From Haloarcula taiwanensis (GTDB taxonomy: Archaea > Halobacteriota > Halobacteria > Halobacteriales > Haloarculaceae): 64,000 nt of DNA. The stretch lies in the NCBI GenBank assembly GCA_002844335.1, contig CP019155.1, positions 124,001 to 188,000 of the forward strand. Direction: 5' to 3'. Below, in pieces: positions 27,548 through 36,347 of the stretch. The position numbers and the translations under genes were made by a program. Every line of letters starts with the position of its first letter. Positions within the stretch are counted from its first letter, which is position 1. The notes under the pieces were generated by a model. That model worked only from the letters and a program-made list of their open reading frames with translations. It ran no database searches and was not told the origin of the DNA.

Positions 27548-28387
27548 TCAAACACTACCGATAACCTGCAATATCTCAATTAGACTGCCGACATTGGTCA
27601 TGAAAGCGACTAAGCCGAAACCACTGAGTAAGATGCCGAGAACTAGCAGAAAGAGTCCTCGAGCACCCGTTCTCAACGCGGCACTTTGTGGCTCATCGTT
27701 TGCTACTATCAGGTGTCCCTCCTTCGGTGTCATGACTGCATCTGCACCTGCGGCCCTTTGTTCCGGCGCTGTGCGTGCTTTCCCGACGATGTGTACTTTC
27801 TCGCCGACACCGAGTGTTCCCTCCACTAACTCGACTGGATTATTGAACAAGCCGGAGTCCGTGTGCGCCGACGGGTCCAGATCGAGTCTTGCTTCATCTA
27901 CTCGTTCCAGCAGTTCAGAACCTGTGACCGTGTTTATCTCGTGGTTCAGTGAGAGACTCTCATCGGTGGGATTGACATATATCTCGGCCGTCCCGTCAGA
28001 AACGATGAACGGACTGTATTCCATACCAGCGTCCATAGAAGGGTCTCCAGTCCCCTGCACTTGACGGGTAATGTTATACTCGTATGCTACGCACTCTTCT
28101 CCCCGAATCGGTGATACGAGGGTGTCGCCTGATCGAGGCGGGCGAACGGTCCCGTGGACTCGAACTAACCCGTCAGTCGTGATAGATTCACGAAGTGGCA
28201 CCGACTCAGTGGTGAATAATCTCCACCAATCGCTCACGTTTTCGACTCCGCGGATCGTCGCGGCCACCCCTATTGCGGTCGCGATGGCCCCACCGGCTAC
28301 TCCGGGCAGAGATCCGTAAACACTCAGTGTGAGAGCTCCGAACAGGACTGTACCCACAAGAGTTCTGTCCAGGGACACATTTCGCAC
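27548..28387 (-). CDS. GIDE-domain membrane protein (MULAN-like fold)
   Basis: A protein of 279 residues. Two N-terminal membrane helices (TVLFGALTLSVYGSLPGVAG and AIATAIGVAATI) are followed by a soluble domain. That domain has the GIDE signature: LVRVHGTVRP, the SPIRGEECVAYEYNITRQV block, FIVSDGTAEIYVNP and LGVGEKVHIVGKA. A last membrane helix is RGLFLLVLGILLSGFGLVAF. In eukaryotes this domain sits in mitochondrial E3 ligases, but archaeal members have no RING, so ligase function should not be assumed. The gene is followed by a small membrane gene (28489) and precedes nothing else in its operon. Confidence 0.75.
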   Translation of the reverse strand: MRNVSLDRTLVGTVLFGALTLSVYGSLPGVAGGAIATAIGVAATIRGVENVSDWWRLFTTESVPLRESITTDGLVRVHGTVRPPRSGDTLVSPIRGEECVAYEYNITRQVQGTGDPSMDAGMEYSPFIVSDGTAEIYVNPTDESLSLNHEINTVTGSELLERVDEARLDLDPSAHTDSGLFNNPVELVEGTLGVGEKVHIVGKARTAPEQRAAGADAVMTPKEGHLIVANDEPQSAALRTGARGLFLLVLGILLSGFGLVAFMTNVGSLIEILQVIGSV

Positions 28388-28488
28388 CTCTGTACTCGCA
28401 GTATTAAGCGACGTTGCTTGTCGAGCCGGAAGTTTTCGACATGAACCATCGTCGGTTTCGGGCTTTCTACACTTGTCTGAAAGTCGTT

Positions 28489-28653
28489 TTATAATACTGT
28501 TTTCAACGCTTTTTTCAGGACATAAATAATGAGATTTACAACCACCACGAGAGCAACAGTCAGGACTATTCCAATGGGGTCGCTTGCCCCTATTTTAAGA
28601 GGCGAAATAGGCACATAACTAGCCAAAGTGAGCCCCAACATCAATAACAACAT
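28489..28653 (-). CDS. Small two-helix membrane protein
   Basis: A protein of 54 residues. It starts MLLLMLGLTLASYVP, followed by a short soluble piece (SPLKIGASDP) and a second helix IGIVLTVALVVVVNLIIYVL with a basic tail. The frame is preceded by an in-frame TGA, so the ATG at 28653 is the only start. It is short, but hydrophobic pattern and position support a real gene. Confidence 0.5.
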   Translation of the reverse strand: MLLLMLGLTLASYVPISPLKIGASDPIGIVLTVALVVVVNLIIYVLKKALKTVL

Positions 28654-28854
28654 ACAAGATATAAATGAAAAATTCGTTGATTTCAGGACTCAGTATTGGC
28701 CTTGGCCGACCGATCAACTCGGAGTCTACTGAGCAGTCTATTCATCTCATCAACAGAGAAGATAACTCTGAGAGTTGAATAACGACTTGCCCTACAAGTT
28801 GTGGTTCGGCCAATACAGGGAGAAACAAACCAGTTAGGGCAGTACAGGGCGAGC

Positions 28855-29664
28855 TCAATCAGGAAACAGCAGCTCCTGAAATGACTGCTCAAGCCCGTTG
28901 ACATAGTATGCGACAAGATCGATCAGGAACTTGGAGGCGAGAACAGTGAACAATAGTGGGACACTGGCCGCACGCTCAAGACTGACTGGCGTACCCTCTA
29001 TAGATTCACGGACAGTCAGCAACACGAGTAATCCAACACCAACGATCACGAGTCCTCTGTAAAACACCCCCTTGACTGCTGTCCAGACTGATTTTTCACG
29101 GTAGCCGCCGCGGTAAAAATAGTCTGAAACTGTTTGCCACCCTTCACTCAGAAAGACGACACCGGCACCAGTAAGTGGCCATGCCGGAGTTTCGGTCATG
29201 TTCGCCGCGGCAACAACTGGCCCAGCGACTATCCCACCGAATCCAGCCCACACTACGCTGAGTAAGAAAATAACGATAATGAGCCCAGGAATGGTCCCGA
29301 GATAGATACCAACCTCGGTTCTTGGGATTGGAATCTGGCGCGCTCGCCAACTGGAGCCGGTAGATGTTGAGTCTGCATCACTATCGTCAAAGAACCTGCT
29401 TGATAAGATAACCCGTAACGTCGCCCACTGAGACCCGCTGAACGGCTCGCGGTCAGTCTCCTCGCTGGGAAGCTTCCCAGCAAACATGGCTCGTACAATG
29501 GCCCAGACCATAGTCACGCCGAGTTCGAGCCAATAGAACACTAACAGTGCTGCCGCTGATGTCTCGAACAGAAGTAACCCGGCTACAGGCACGGCGTTAG
29601 CCACGAATACCGAGAATAACTTTGCATCAGGTAGCGATGTACGTGGAGGGAACAGCTGTTGCAT
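28855..29664 (-). CDS. DUF6498-like polytopic membrane protein
   Basis: A protein of 269 residues with about seven membrane segments. The LLVFYWLELGVTMVWAIVRA block near residue 40 is characteristic of the DUF6498 group, and SYRY-like aromatic residues flank the helices. A short hydrophilic loop (SDADSTSTGSSWRARQIP) divides the first two helices from the rest. Function is unknown. The 460 bases before it, up to 30127, contain no gene I can support. Confidence 0.65.
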   Translation of the reverse strand: MQQLFPPRTSLPDAKLFSVFVANAVPVAGLLLFETSAAALLVFYWLELGVTMVWAIVRAMFAGKLPSEETDREPFSGSQWATLRVILSSRFFDDSDADSTSTGSSWRARQIPIPRTEVGIYLGTIPGLIIVIFLLSVVWAGFGGIVAGPVVAAANMTETPAWPLTGAGVVFLSEGWQTVSDYFYRGGYREKSVWTAVKGVFYRGLVIVGVGLLVLLTVRESIEGTPVSLERAASVPLLFTVLASKFLIDLVAYYVNGLEQSFQELLFPD

Positions 29665-30127
29665 TATCTTGCGATGATGTGTTTGATGTGTCTCTCACTT
29701 AGCACACTTGCTCGACGGCGTTTTCGGTAGTGCCGTTGTAAAGAAGGGTGATATCAGCAACCAGAGGTAAATTCAGCACAGTATATATTGAATTATTGGA
29801 ACTGGTGACCGCTCATTGTAGCGTTCTCCTCCCTGACTGCTTATTTCTGAAATCGACGATATGGATGCTTTGGTTCATCCATATATAACGTATTGACGAA
29901 TCATTCAAGCGGGAGAAGATTTCGTAGAGCCCTGGCTGGTTGTTAGCCGTTCAGGATGCTGTGTGCTTCCGACTGAGCGTAGTCGTGTTCTTCCTGACTC
30001 AAGGAAAGATTGAGTAGCCGTGAGAGATACCGACGTGAACCAGCACCCTATCAGCAGGTCACGCTAAATCCAGACTCAGCCTAGTGGCGGGTACGCGAAT
30101 CCCCGCAACATTTGACCGTCGCGGGAG
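29665..30127. other. Gene-less stretch
   Basis: AT-rich bases with no credible gene and no clear repeat. Confidence 0.4.
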
Positions 30128-30436
30128 ATGACACGCTCGATGCCCTCCATTATCGATGAAACCGTGTTCGGCGAGCCCTCCAGAGGGCTTGCAGTGGTGT
30201 ACCTCTGTGGCGCACTTTTGCTGGCCGGGCAGCAAGGTTACTACGTCATCGTCGAAGGGGCGGCACCGTTCTATGCTGGACTGTGTCTGAGCGCTGGGAT
30301 GGCCCTCTCCGGCATTGCCGAGTCCCTGCCGAAACCTCGACGACGGGCAGCTGGCATCTTGCGGGTCACAGCACTCGTCGTGCTGGTGAGCATGCTCGTA
30401 ATTTTGTTTGTCACACCCAACCTCCTTATCAACTAA
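30128..30436 (+). CDS. Small membrane protein with three helices
   Basis: A protein of 102 residues. Helices are LAVVYLCGALLLAGQQGYYV, FYAGLCLSAGMALSGIAES and VTALVVLVSMLVILFVTPN, separated by a basic loop (PKPRRRAAG). The start may also be the ATG 12 bases in (MPSIID). Unrecognised family. The next gene (30582) is a similar-sized membrane protein on the same strand. Confidence 0.6.
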   Translation: MTRSMPSIIDETVFGEPSRGLAVVYLCGALLLAGQQGYYVIVEGAAPFYAGLCLSAGMALSGIAESLPKPRRRAAGILRVTALVVLVSMLVILFVTPNLLIN

Positions 30437-30581
30437 GAGCGGTGATCGATTCGAACTCACTGCTGCTGACCGAGTGTGTTCTTGAGGCATCAGCATGGAA
30501 TGAAACAACAACTCAGTAAGATCGGAAAGCCTGTATTCAAATTCCGTATCGTACTTGTTTCTGGTAGCTGTAATTTCGTCT

Positions 30582-30950
30582 ATGCGCCCTTTCCTCCGAT
30601 ACACCATCTCAGTAGGCGTTGGACTCGCAGTGACGGCTCTTGCAGTACAGTTCGCCACAGCGGACCACCTGATCATGCTCTCGCTCCTCCCACTCTATGG
30701 GGCGGTAAGGTCAATGATTTTGGCACATAAGCAGCAGTGGGTGTCTCTTTCTCGTCGGAACCCCACTCGGTCAACAAGGAAACTGGGGGCCATTATTGGT
30801 GGCCTTGGAGCATTCACTGGGTCACTACTTCTCCAAACATCAGTCCCGGCGGGGCTTGCTGGGTACGGGCTCATGCTTCTCGGCATGGCAGGAGCTATTG
30901 CCGACTTGGACCAAGCCAACCGTACTGACCAGACTACCACGAGCGATTGA
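30582..30950 (+). CDS. Small membrane protein
   Basis: A protein of 122 residues from the ATG at 30582 (an ATG at 30555 is less likely). Helices are YTISVGVGLAVTALAVQF, LIMLSLLPLYGAVRSMIL, IIGGLGAFTGSLLLQTS and AGLAGYGLMLLGMAGAIAD. The C-terminus is polar. Unrecognised family; it ends 30 bases before the module B remnant. Confidence 0.6.
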   Translation: MRPFLRYTISVGVGLAVTALAVQFATADHLIMLSLLPLYGAVRSMILAHKQQWVSLSRRNPTRSTRKLGAIIGGLGAFTGSLLLQTSVPAGLAGYGLMLLGMAGAIADLDQANRTDQTTTSD

Positions 30951-30989
30951 GTCAGTGCCCGCTGTTTCTCACGCCAAACTATGAGATAC

Positions 30990-31098
30990 CGACGGCGTCC
31001 CACCCGGAGTGCTCCGGGAGTTCGGACTGGTTGGACTGACGTTGCAGCCGACGCCCACCCAGAACGGCTATCAACTCGTCGTGGCGACAGCCAGAGTG
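30990..31098 (+). pseudogene. Protein B of the A-B module, copy 2 (C-terminal remnant)
   Basis: The frame reads DGVPPGVLREFGLVGLTL then QPTPTQNGYQLVVATARV and a stop. This equals the last 35 residues of copy 1 (VPPEVLRELALAGLTLQPTP), with the N-terminal half lost. The trailer that follows is the copy-1 trailer. Confidence 0.6.
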
Positions 31099-31199
31099 TG
31101 ACAGCGATACCTCTATCTTTTTTACGACTTGCAGGGCTGTTCGGCATGGGTTGCGGTTGCTCCTGACTTGATCCGCTGACGGACCGCGACCCCGTGCTA

Positions 31200-31220
31200 G
31201 GACCTGCTATCGGCAGGTCC
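31200..31220. repeat. Hairpin in the trailer of module copy 2
   Basis: GGACCTG and CAGGTCC form a 7-bp stem with a 7-base loop. It is the counterpart of 25485-25506 with a compensated base-pair change. Confidence 0.6.
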
Positions 31221-31241
31221 CACGACGGCTCCAGATAGGCC

Positions 31242-32225
31242 TCAGACAGCTCTATAGAGGAGCCGTACGATTATGGCTATCATCCCTGCAGCGATTACAA
31301 ACGCCCAGCCGGTTATGCGGACGCGCTGGCCGTACTCGGATAACTCGTTTCTGTCGGTCCCGAGTATCGTGACGAGCCGACTCGGGTGCTTGAACGGACT
31401 CGGCGGCCTCGGCTCGGAGAGCCGCCGCCGGAGCCGTCGGTACCGACTGAACGACTGGAGACCGTACAGACACAGCGAGAGGATCATGCCGACCCAGAAG
31501 CCGGCCGCCGCGAGCAGCGGGATACCGACCGGTCCGAGCAGGTCGGCCTCGACCGTCTGTGCCGACCCCTCGCTCAGGCTCAGGATGCCGAACGCCAACC
31601 CGACCATCGAGAGCCAGAACGCCACGAAGCAGACGAGGAGTGTCCATTTCGACAGCCGACGGAGCCTCTCGTCGTTGCGTTCGACCCACGTTCGGGACGG
31701 CGGCGACCGCACCTCGCGCTCCGGGCGGGGCTCGTGTCGCCCCGGACGTTTCTCCCCCAGTCCGGCGAGCACGACGAGGCCGAGCAGGACGCTCCCGACG
31801 GCGAGCGCTCGCGTCGGCCACGGGGTCCGCTCCCTGATCAGGAACGCGTTGCTCGGAGCCGATGGCCGGACGTACGCTTGGACTGTCGTCCCCGGCTCGT
31901 ACGACCGAACGACGGACTGCGCTTTCGACCGATCCGAGTAGGTTCGAATGGTCGGCCCCGGGAACACCTGCTCGCTCGTGTACGTCTCGCCCTGATATTC
32001 GTACGTGTACTTGACCTCCGGTTCGTAATCGATGCTTCGCCGACTATCTATCCGCTCCACTTGTGCGCTGTCGACCGTTGCTTGGACCGTGACTGCGCCG
32101 CTAACCGCCTGTCCCTGCTGGACGTAGCTGTACCCACCGCCCCCAGTGAGGGCGACCGCCAAGACCAGCAGGTACACGCTCTTTCGTGAGAGGTGGAGGG
32201 TCGTGATTCCCACGGGGAGTTTCAT
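31242..32225 (-). CDS. DUF3592 membrane protein (long paralogue 2)
   Basis: A protein of 327 residues, colinear with the gene at 8247. It shares the N-terminus PVGITTLHLS, the YQGETYTSEQVFPG segment, FLIRERTP, FWLSMV and the end HPSRLVTILGT. Membrane helices are placed identically. The nucleotide third positions are more GC-rich than the surrounding genes. The copy is on the opposite strand and 23 kb from the first, next to module copy 2. Function is unknown. Confidence 0.8.
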   Translation of the reverse strand: MKLPVGITTLHLSRKSVYLLVLAVALTGGGGYSYVQQGQAVSGAVTVQATVDSAQVERIDSRRSIDYEPEVKYTYEYQGETYTSEQVFPGPTIRTYSDRSKAQSVVRSYEPGTTVQAYVRPSAPSNAFLIRERTPWPTRALAVGSVLLGLVVLAGLGEKRPGRHEPRPEREVRSPPSRTWVERNDERLRRLSKWTLLVCFVAFWLSMVGLAFGILSLSEGSAQTVEADLLGPVGIPLLAAAGFWVGMILSLCLYGLQSFSRYRRLRRRLSEPRPPSPFKHPSRLVTILGTDRNELSEYGQRVRITGWAFVIAAGMIAIIVRLLYRAV

Positions 32226-32441
32226 TTCGGTCAGGAGTATGGCAATCCAACAGTATGAGAGTGATGTCTATCGCACGTATACCCGATCCTCAATCTAACA
32301 GTTGTCCCGGGATTCGGGGTAATTTGTTGCACGCCAAGAGCATGTCACAGAATCATTCGCAGTTGCTCAGTAGACGGTTATGCTTCCTGTATCGGGCTCG
32401 GTCAGCGGTAGTTGCTGGCTCTGAAATTGTAGAAAGAGTAT

Positions 32442-32663
32442 ATGTGCGATGCAACTGAACGATTGAACGTGTCAGAACAGCCCTCCACAAAGTCGAATAA
32501 CTTGGTCAGCACAGAAACCAAGATTACAGCAGTCTTCGTCATACTCGGCCTCGTATCGGTGTACGGCACAACAGCTGTAACTGATAAGCAATGGGTTCAC
32601 TTCGCCGTGCTCATCGGCGTTGGCGTCATCGCCCCAACATTCATCAACGAATGGCGTGACTAA
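32442..32663 (+). CDS. Small membrane protein with one or two helices
   Basis: A protein of 73 residues. After a polar N-terminus, ITAVFVILGLVSVYGTTAV and WVHFAVLIGVGVIAPTFI are hydrophobic. A GTG at 32469 is an alternative start. It has the same general plan as the small protein at 41740, though not clearly the same family. Confidence 0.5.
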   Translation: MCDATERLNVSEQPSTKSNNLVSTETKITAVFVILGLVSVYGTTAVTDKQWVHFAVLIGVGVIAPTFINEWRD

Positions 32664-32829
32664 TCGGATTATGAATCCGTCACACACTATTCATCAGAAG
32701 ATGGCGTGTCCGGAGCGACCCGCAGTCGTTTTTGCCTGTTGAGACGACACAAATTAACGATGCTAATCGTGTCTACCACACCACCGGTCGAATAACTGGA
32801 AACACCCGTGACGGCATTCCAGTCCAACA

Positions 32830-33381
32830 GTGACACAGCTATGTGGCGTCCCCAGTCCACCCGTGGTCGATGACGATAGCGCCGTCGCCAAACCCGCCTC
32901 GCTCCTGACGAAGACACAGCGGTCCCGGATTTGCATGGCGTTTGCCGAGCAGGACGAACACCAGCGTCGACGAGACCAACAGCAGATCCGCGAACGAATT
33001 CGGGCCGGTATGACAGATTTTGACCTCCTCGCTGACTACCCCGACCGGCAGTTCGACCTCGCTTTCGATGATCTTGACGACGAGGAGATGATAGCCACGC
33101 TTGCAGACGTTTGGCTCGTTACTGAGCGGCTACGAGCACTCCGCGGTATCGAACGCAAAGCAGCCATCGAGTGTGTGAGCGAGCGTGCGAGCGCGTTGTC
33201 GTCAGAGATAGAGGGAGAGAGTATCGACAATGTAGAGCTCGTCCCGGCGGCGACATACCGTCAGCAGGGTCGTGCGGCCGCCGAAGCTGAACAGAGGAAT
33301 CGCCGCCAACGAGCGCGCCTAGAAGCCCGCCAACGGCGCCGCCAACGACTGTGCCGACTGTCTTTGCCGCACCAGATTTGA
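32830..33381 (+). CDS. Truncated haloarchaeal protein with helical N-domain
   Basis: The frame opens at a GTG (32830) and gives 183 residues. The middle is helical and charged: LLTKTQRSRICMAFAEQDEH, QQIRERIRAGMTDFDLLADY, DDEEMIATLADVWLVTERLR. In related haloarchaeal proteins, as I recall them, this is followed by a basic linker and two membrane helices; here the Arg-rich linker (RNRRQRARLEARQRRRQR) runs straight into a stop. The 3' end overlaps, in antisense, the 3' end of the VirB6-like gene, as if both lost their true ends at the same junction near 33300. Confidence 0.55.
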   Translation: MTQLCGVPSPPVVDDDSAVAKPASLLTKTQRSRICMAFAEQDEHQRRRDQQQIRERIRAGMTDFDLLADYPDRQFDLAFDDLDDEEMIATLADVWLVTERLRALRGIERKAAIECVSERASALSSEIEGESIDNVELVPAATYRQQGRAAAEAEQRNRRQRARLEARQRRRQRLCRLSLPHQI

Positions 33382-34858
33382 GCACTTCAGCCGCCAGACT
33401 CTGGCCCACAGAGCCGTCCTCGTGTTTGCCCTTGAGTTCCCAGAGGTCGTCGACTTGCTCGTCCGACCAGTCGTCGGAGACTGCGGCCTCAAACTCCTCG
33501 CGGTCGTCGAGTTCACTGAGCGAGGGCTCCGTTGGCTCTTGGTACCTGTCGCTGTCTGAAGTCGGATTTGCCGGTGCATCTGGCGTCGTTCCGTCTTCGT
33601 ATTGCTCCAGAGAGGCTTGTCCTGATTCCGCCACCGACGTGGCTGAGAGGTCCTGAGCCGTGTTGTCGGTCACGGATGACCCTGACTGGGAGTCGGTAGC
33701 ACCGCCCTCCATCGGGACAGTCGATGCGACAACGCCCGTTTGAGACGGTGGCGTCGGGCCTGAACCGCCGGTGCCGCCGGTGCCGCCGGTGCCGCCGGTG
33801 CCGCCGATGCCGACTGCACCGGTAACTTTGTTTTTGCCTGCGGACAGGCCTTTTGACACTTTACCGGCAGCGGCCCCTGCAGCACCGCCGAGGGAGCCGG
33901 CAAACATCATGAAGAGCTGCACGTTGCTTAGCAGGCACATCGCAGCGATTGCCATGGCCGGCATTGCCATCTGAATCAGTGGGTTCGGCCCGCTGGCGAA
34001 GACAGCCGTCGTCGTTCCGCCCGTGCCACCGCCACTGAACGTCGAGAGCGTTCTGGTGGTGAACTTCGTGCCGACAGCGAAGATCCCGGCAACGAGTATC
34101 CCGCCCGGAATCAACATTCCCGTGGCCTTGAACAGTTGCTCAGCGAGTTCTTTGGCGTACTTGAGCGGCCCGACGTCAGCCACCCAGAAGATGATCAACA
34201 GCGGAAAGAGGCCGTAGGTGAGATACACCAGGACCTGCCGGGCGACCAGAACGACGAACAGCACAATCTGAGAGAGCACCACGACGAGCAAAATCCCGAT
34301 TCCGTACAGCAACATCACGAACGACCCTACGGAGGTCTGTGCGACGGGATTGCTCGGCAAGCTAGCGTTCAGATTGACGCCTTTGAGGAACAGATCGATG
34401 CTCGCGTTGGATATCGAGAACGCCCACGCGAAGGCCCCGCGACTGAACAGTGTGCCAGTTCCAGGCGGATTGACGATGAACAGCGAGAGCGTCGCTGCCA
34501 GCGCGCGTGACATGAACCGGTGCGGGTCCATCTTCTCGTTGTCCGGGAACAACTGGAACAGTCCCAGATAGGACAGGCCGAAAATAGTCAACAACGAGAA
34601 GTAGATCACCATCGAGAGGTCCCACATACTCTGGAACTGATCAAGCATCGACGGCTCTAGCTTCAGCATCTCGGAGAGAACGCTTGAAAACAGGATCTCG
34701 ATGAGTTCGAACACTGCGTTGAACAGTTGCTCATTAATCCACTGGATGAGGCTCTCAAGCCCGACGTCAACGACCAGCAGCGGAGCTACGAATGGTACAG
34801 CCAGCACCTGGCCGTACGTTGACTCCACCTCCAGACGCTCGGGCCCCGACTCCGCCAT
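33119..34858 (-). CDS. VirB6/TrbL-like polytopic membrane protein (1 of 3)
   Basis: A protein of 579 residues. It has six or more membrane helices in the first ~330 residues, including VYLTYGLFPLLIIFWVADVG, a loop with GPLKYAKELAEQLFK, and a long second-half tail. The tail has a run of GGTG repeats around residue 350, then a Ser/Thr/Glu-rich stretch. The layout fits VirB6/TrbL, the inner-membrane channel protein of type IV secretion. The last ~50 residues (QLRRPHDPADGM and on) look non-native and are antisense to the gene at 32830, so the true end has probably been lost. It is a paralogue of the two genes upstream. Confidence 0.7.
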   Translation of the reverse strand: MAESGPERLEVESTYGQVLAVPFVAPLLVVDVGLESLIQWINEQLFNAVFELIEILFSSVLSEMLKLEPSMLDQFQSMWDLSMVIYFSLLTIFGLSYLGLFQLFPDNEKMDPHRFMSRALAATLSLFIVNPPGTGTLFSRGAFAWAFSISNASIDLFLKGVNLNASLPSNPVAQTSVGSFVMLLYGIGILLVVVLSQIVLFVVLVARQVLVYLTYGLFPLLIIFWVADVGPLKYAKELAEQLFKATGMLIPGGILVAGIFAVGTKFTTRTLSTFSGGGTGGTTTAVFASGPNPLIQMAMPAMAIAAMCLLSNVQLFMMFAGSLGGAAGAAAGKVSKGLSAGKNKVTGAVGIGGTGGTGGTGGTGGSGPTPPSQTGVVASTVPMEGGATDSQSGSSVTDNTAQDLSATSVAESGQASLEQYEDGTTPDAPANPTSDSDRYQEPTEPSLSELDDREEFEAAVSDDWSDEQVDDLWELKGKHEDGSVGQSLAAEVLKSGAAKTVGTVVGGAVGGLLGALVGGDSSVQLRRPHDPADGMSPPGRALHCRYSLPLSLTTTRSHARSHTRWLLCVRYRGVLVAAQ

Positions 34859-34918
34859 CTAATTCACCTTTTCTCTTTCCCATATTAATATTTCCTATCT
34901 GGATGTGAAATAATACAG

Positions 34919-36295
34919 TCAATCGGACGGCCCTCGCTGTGGTCGTGAGCCCGTTTCACTATCTGCCTCGGAATCATCCGGTTCAGCCTGTTGCGTGGAT
35001 TGTGCTGTCGAGACATCCGTCAGCGATTGTGCGTTAGGCGACATCGTACTGGAAGACCGACCCGTGCCTGACTTTCCAGCTTTTCCACCCGGCTTGAAGC
35101 CGTTTTTTGCACGCTTTTTGACGCCCTTTTTGGCCTGTTTCATGCTCTTCTTTGCAGTCGCTTTGACGCCCTTCTTGACACCTTTCTTTGCCACCATTTT
35201 CCCGCCCTGTCCAGCGACTGATGCGGCAGCACTTGCACCACTTGTTGCAACCGCGGCACCAGCCTGTGCAATGCCTGTAACAGCAGTTCCGACGGCGCCC
35301 AACATCTGTGTCAGCATCAGGGTCGGGAGGACGAGAATCCCGATGATGATGACGGCCTTAATGAGGAAATTCAGCAGTACATCACCACCACCTGAGCTAG
35401 CGAACACACCGCCCTGGACTGGTGGCCCCTGCGCTGTTGGTTGGGTCGCTGGCGTCCCACCGGCGAATATCTGACTACTGCCACCGATGAGACCGAGTCC
35501 GACGGTAAATACGGCCGCTATGAGGACACCACCAGCCAACAGCATTACTGCAGTCTTGAACATCTTCGACGCGAGGTTATTCCCGTATTTCAGTGGCCCG
35601 TGGTCGACAACCCAGAGGAGGATGAGGACCGGATACAACCCATATGTGACTAGAACTAACACCTGCCGTGCCACGAGCAGGACCAGCAAAATGATCTCAG
35701 CGAGAAGTATGACCTTGCCGATGAGGATGCCTACTGCAAGCAACATAAATGGCCCGCTCAGCGCACCAGCGATTGTGCTACTCTGGAAGGAGATAGACGT
35801 ACCAACTTGACTGAGATACCATGTGGAGAGATTATTCGTGACCACAAAGGCCCACGCAAATGCACCCTTCCCAAAGAGATTCGTGCCCCCTCCCGGTGGA
35901 TTTACAATCCAGATTGATGTCGTTGCGGCGAGAGAGCGAACACCGAACCGATAGGGATCCGTCTTCTCTGTGCTGGGGAACAGCTGGAACGACCCAAAGA
36001 CGGATACTGCATACACTAAAAGCAGTGCGAAATGTATAGTAACGCTGATCTGATATATGGATTCCAACTGCTGGAGGTGCGCAGGACTGATGCGGAGGAA
36101 CTCATCTATGATATCTGCAAATAACTTCACGATGAGATCGAATACGGCAGCGAATACGCTATTGGCGAGGTCTCGAAAGGGATCCCTGAGACCGACGAGA
36201 GCGAGTGGGACCGACCGTCCGGTAGCGTCGGAGCCGACAGTGAGAGGCAATTGCGTGTGTTCTCGCACAGACTGGATCCGAAACGCGAGACTCAT
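34919..36295 (-). CDS. VirB6/TrbL-like polytopic membrane protein (2 of 3)
   Basis: A protein of 458 residues. The membrane half parallels the previous gene block by block: FQLFPSTEKTDPYRF, IVNPPGGGTNLFGKGAFAW, ARQVLVLVTYGLYPVLILLW and GPLKYGNNLASKMFKT. The C-terminal tail is different: a basic repeat region (KKGVKKGVKATAKKSMKQAK) of histone-like character, then a Ser/Asp-rich end. The tail could bind nucleic acid, which would suit a DNA-transfer channel. It is 60 bases upstream of the first paralogue on the same strand. Confidence 0.75.
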   Translation of the reverse strand: MSLAFRIQSVREHTQLPLTVGSDATGRSVPLALVGLRDPFRDLANSVFAAVFDLIVKLFADIIDEFLRISPAHLQQLESIYQISVTIHFALLLVYAVSVFGSFQLFPSTEKTDPYRFGVRSLAATTSIWIVNPPGGGTNLFGKGAFAWAFVVTNNLSTWYLSQVGTSISFQSSTIAGALSGPFMLLAVGILIGKVILLAEIILLVLLVARQVLVLVTYGLYPVLILLWVVDHGPLKYGNNLASKMFKTAVMLLAGGVLIAAVFTVGLGLIGGSSQIFAGGTPATQPTAQGPPVQGGVFASSGGGDVLLNFLIKAVIIIGILVLPTLMLTQMLGAVGTAVTGIAQAGAAVATSGASAAASVAGQGGKMVAKKGVKKGVKATAKKSMKQAKKGVKKRAKNGFKPGGKAGKSGTGRSSSTMSPNAQSLTDVSTAQSTQQAEPDDSEADSETGSRPQRGPSD

Positions 36296-36347
36296 TGGTT
36301 CCCTCCGTTGCAGAATTGTCGATACGCGTCGGCTGGACAGGGTCCCG

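Noticed and set aside
31386-32189. 267-codon plus-strand frame
   Set aside because: It is antisense to the DUF3592 gene; its Arg-rich composition is a shadow of high-GC codons.
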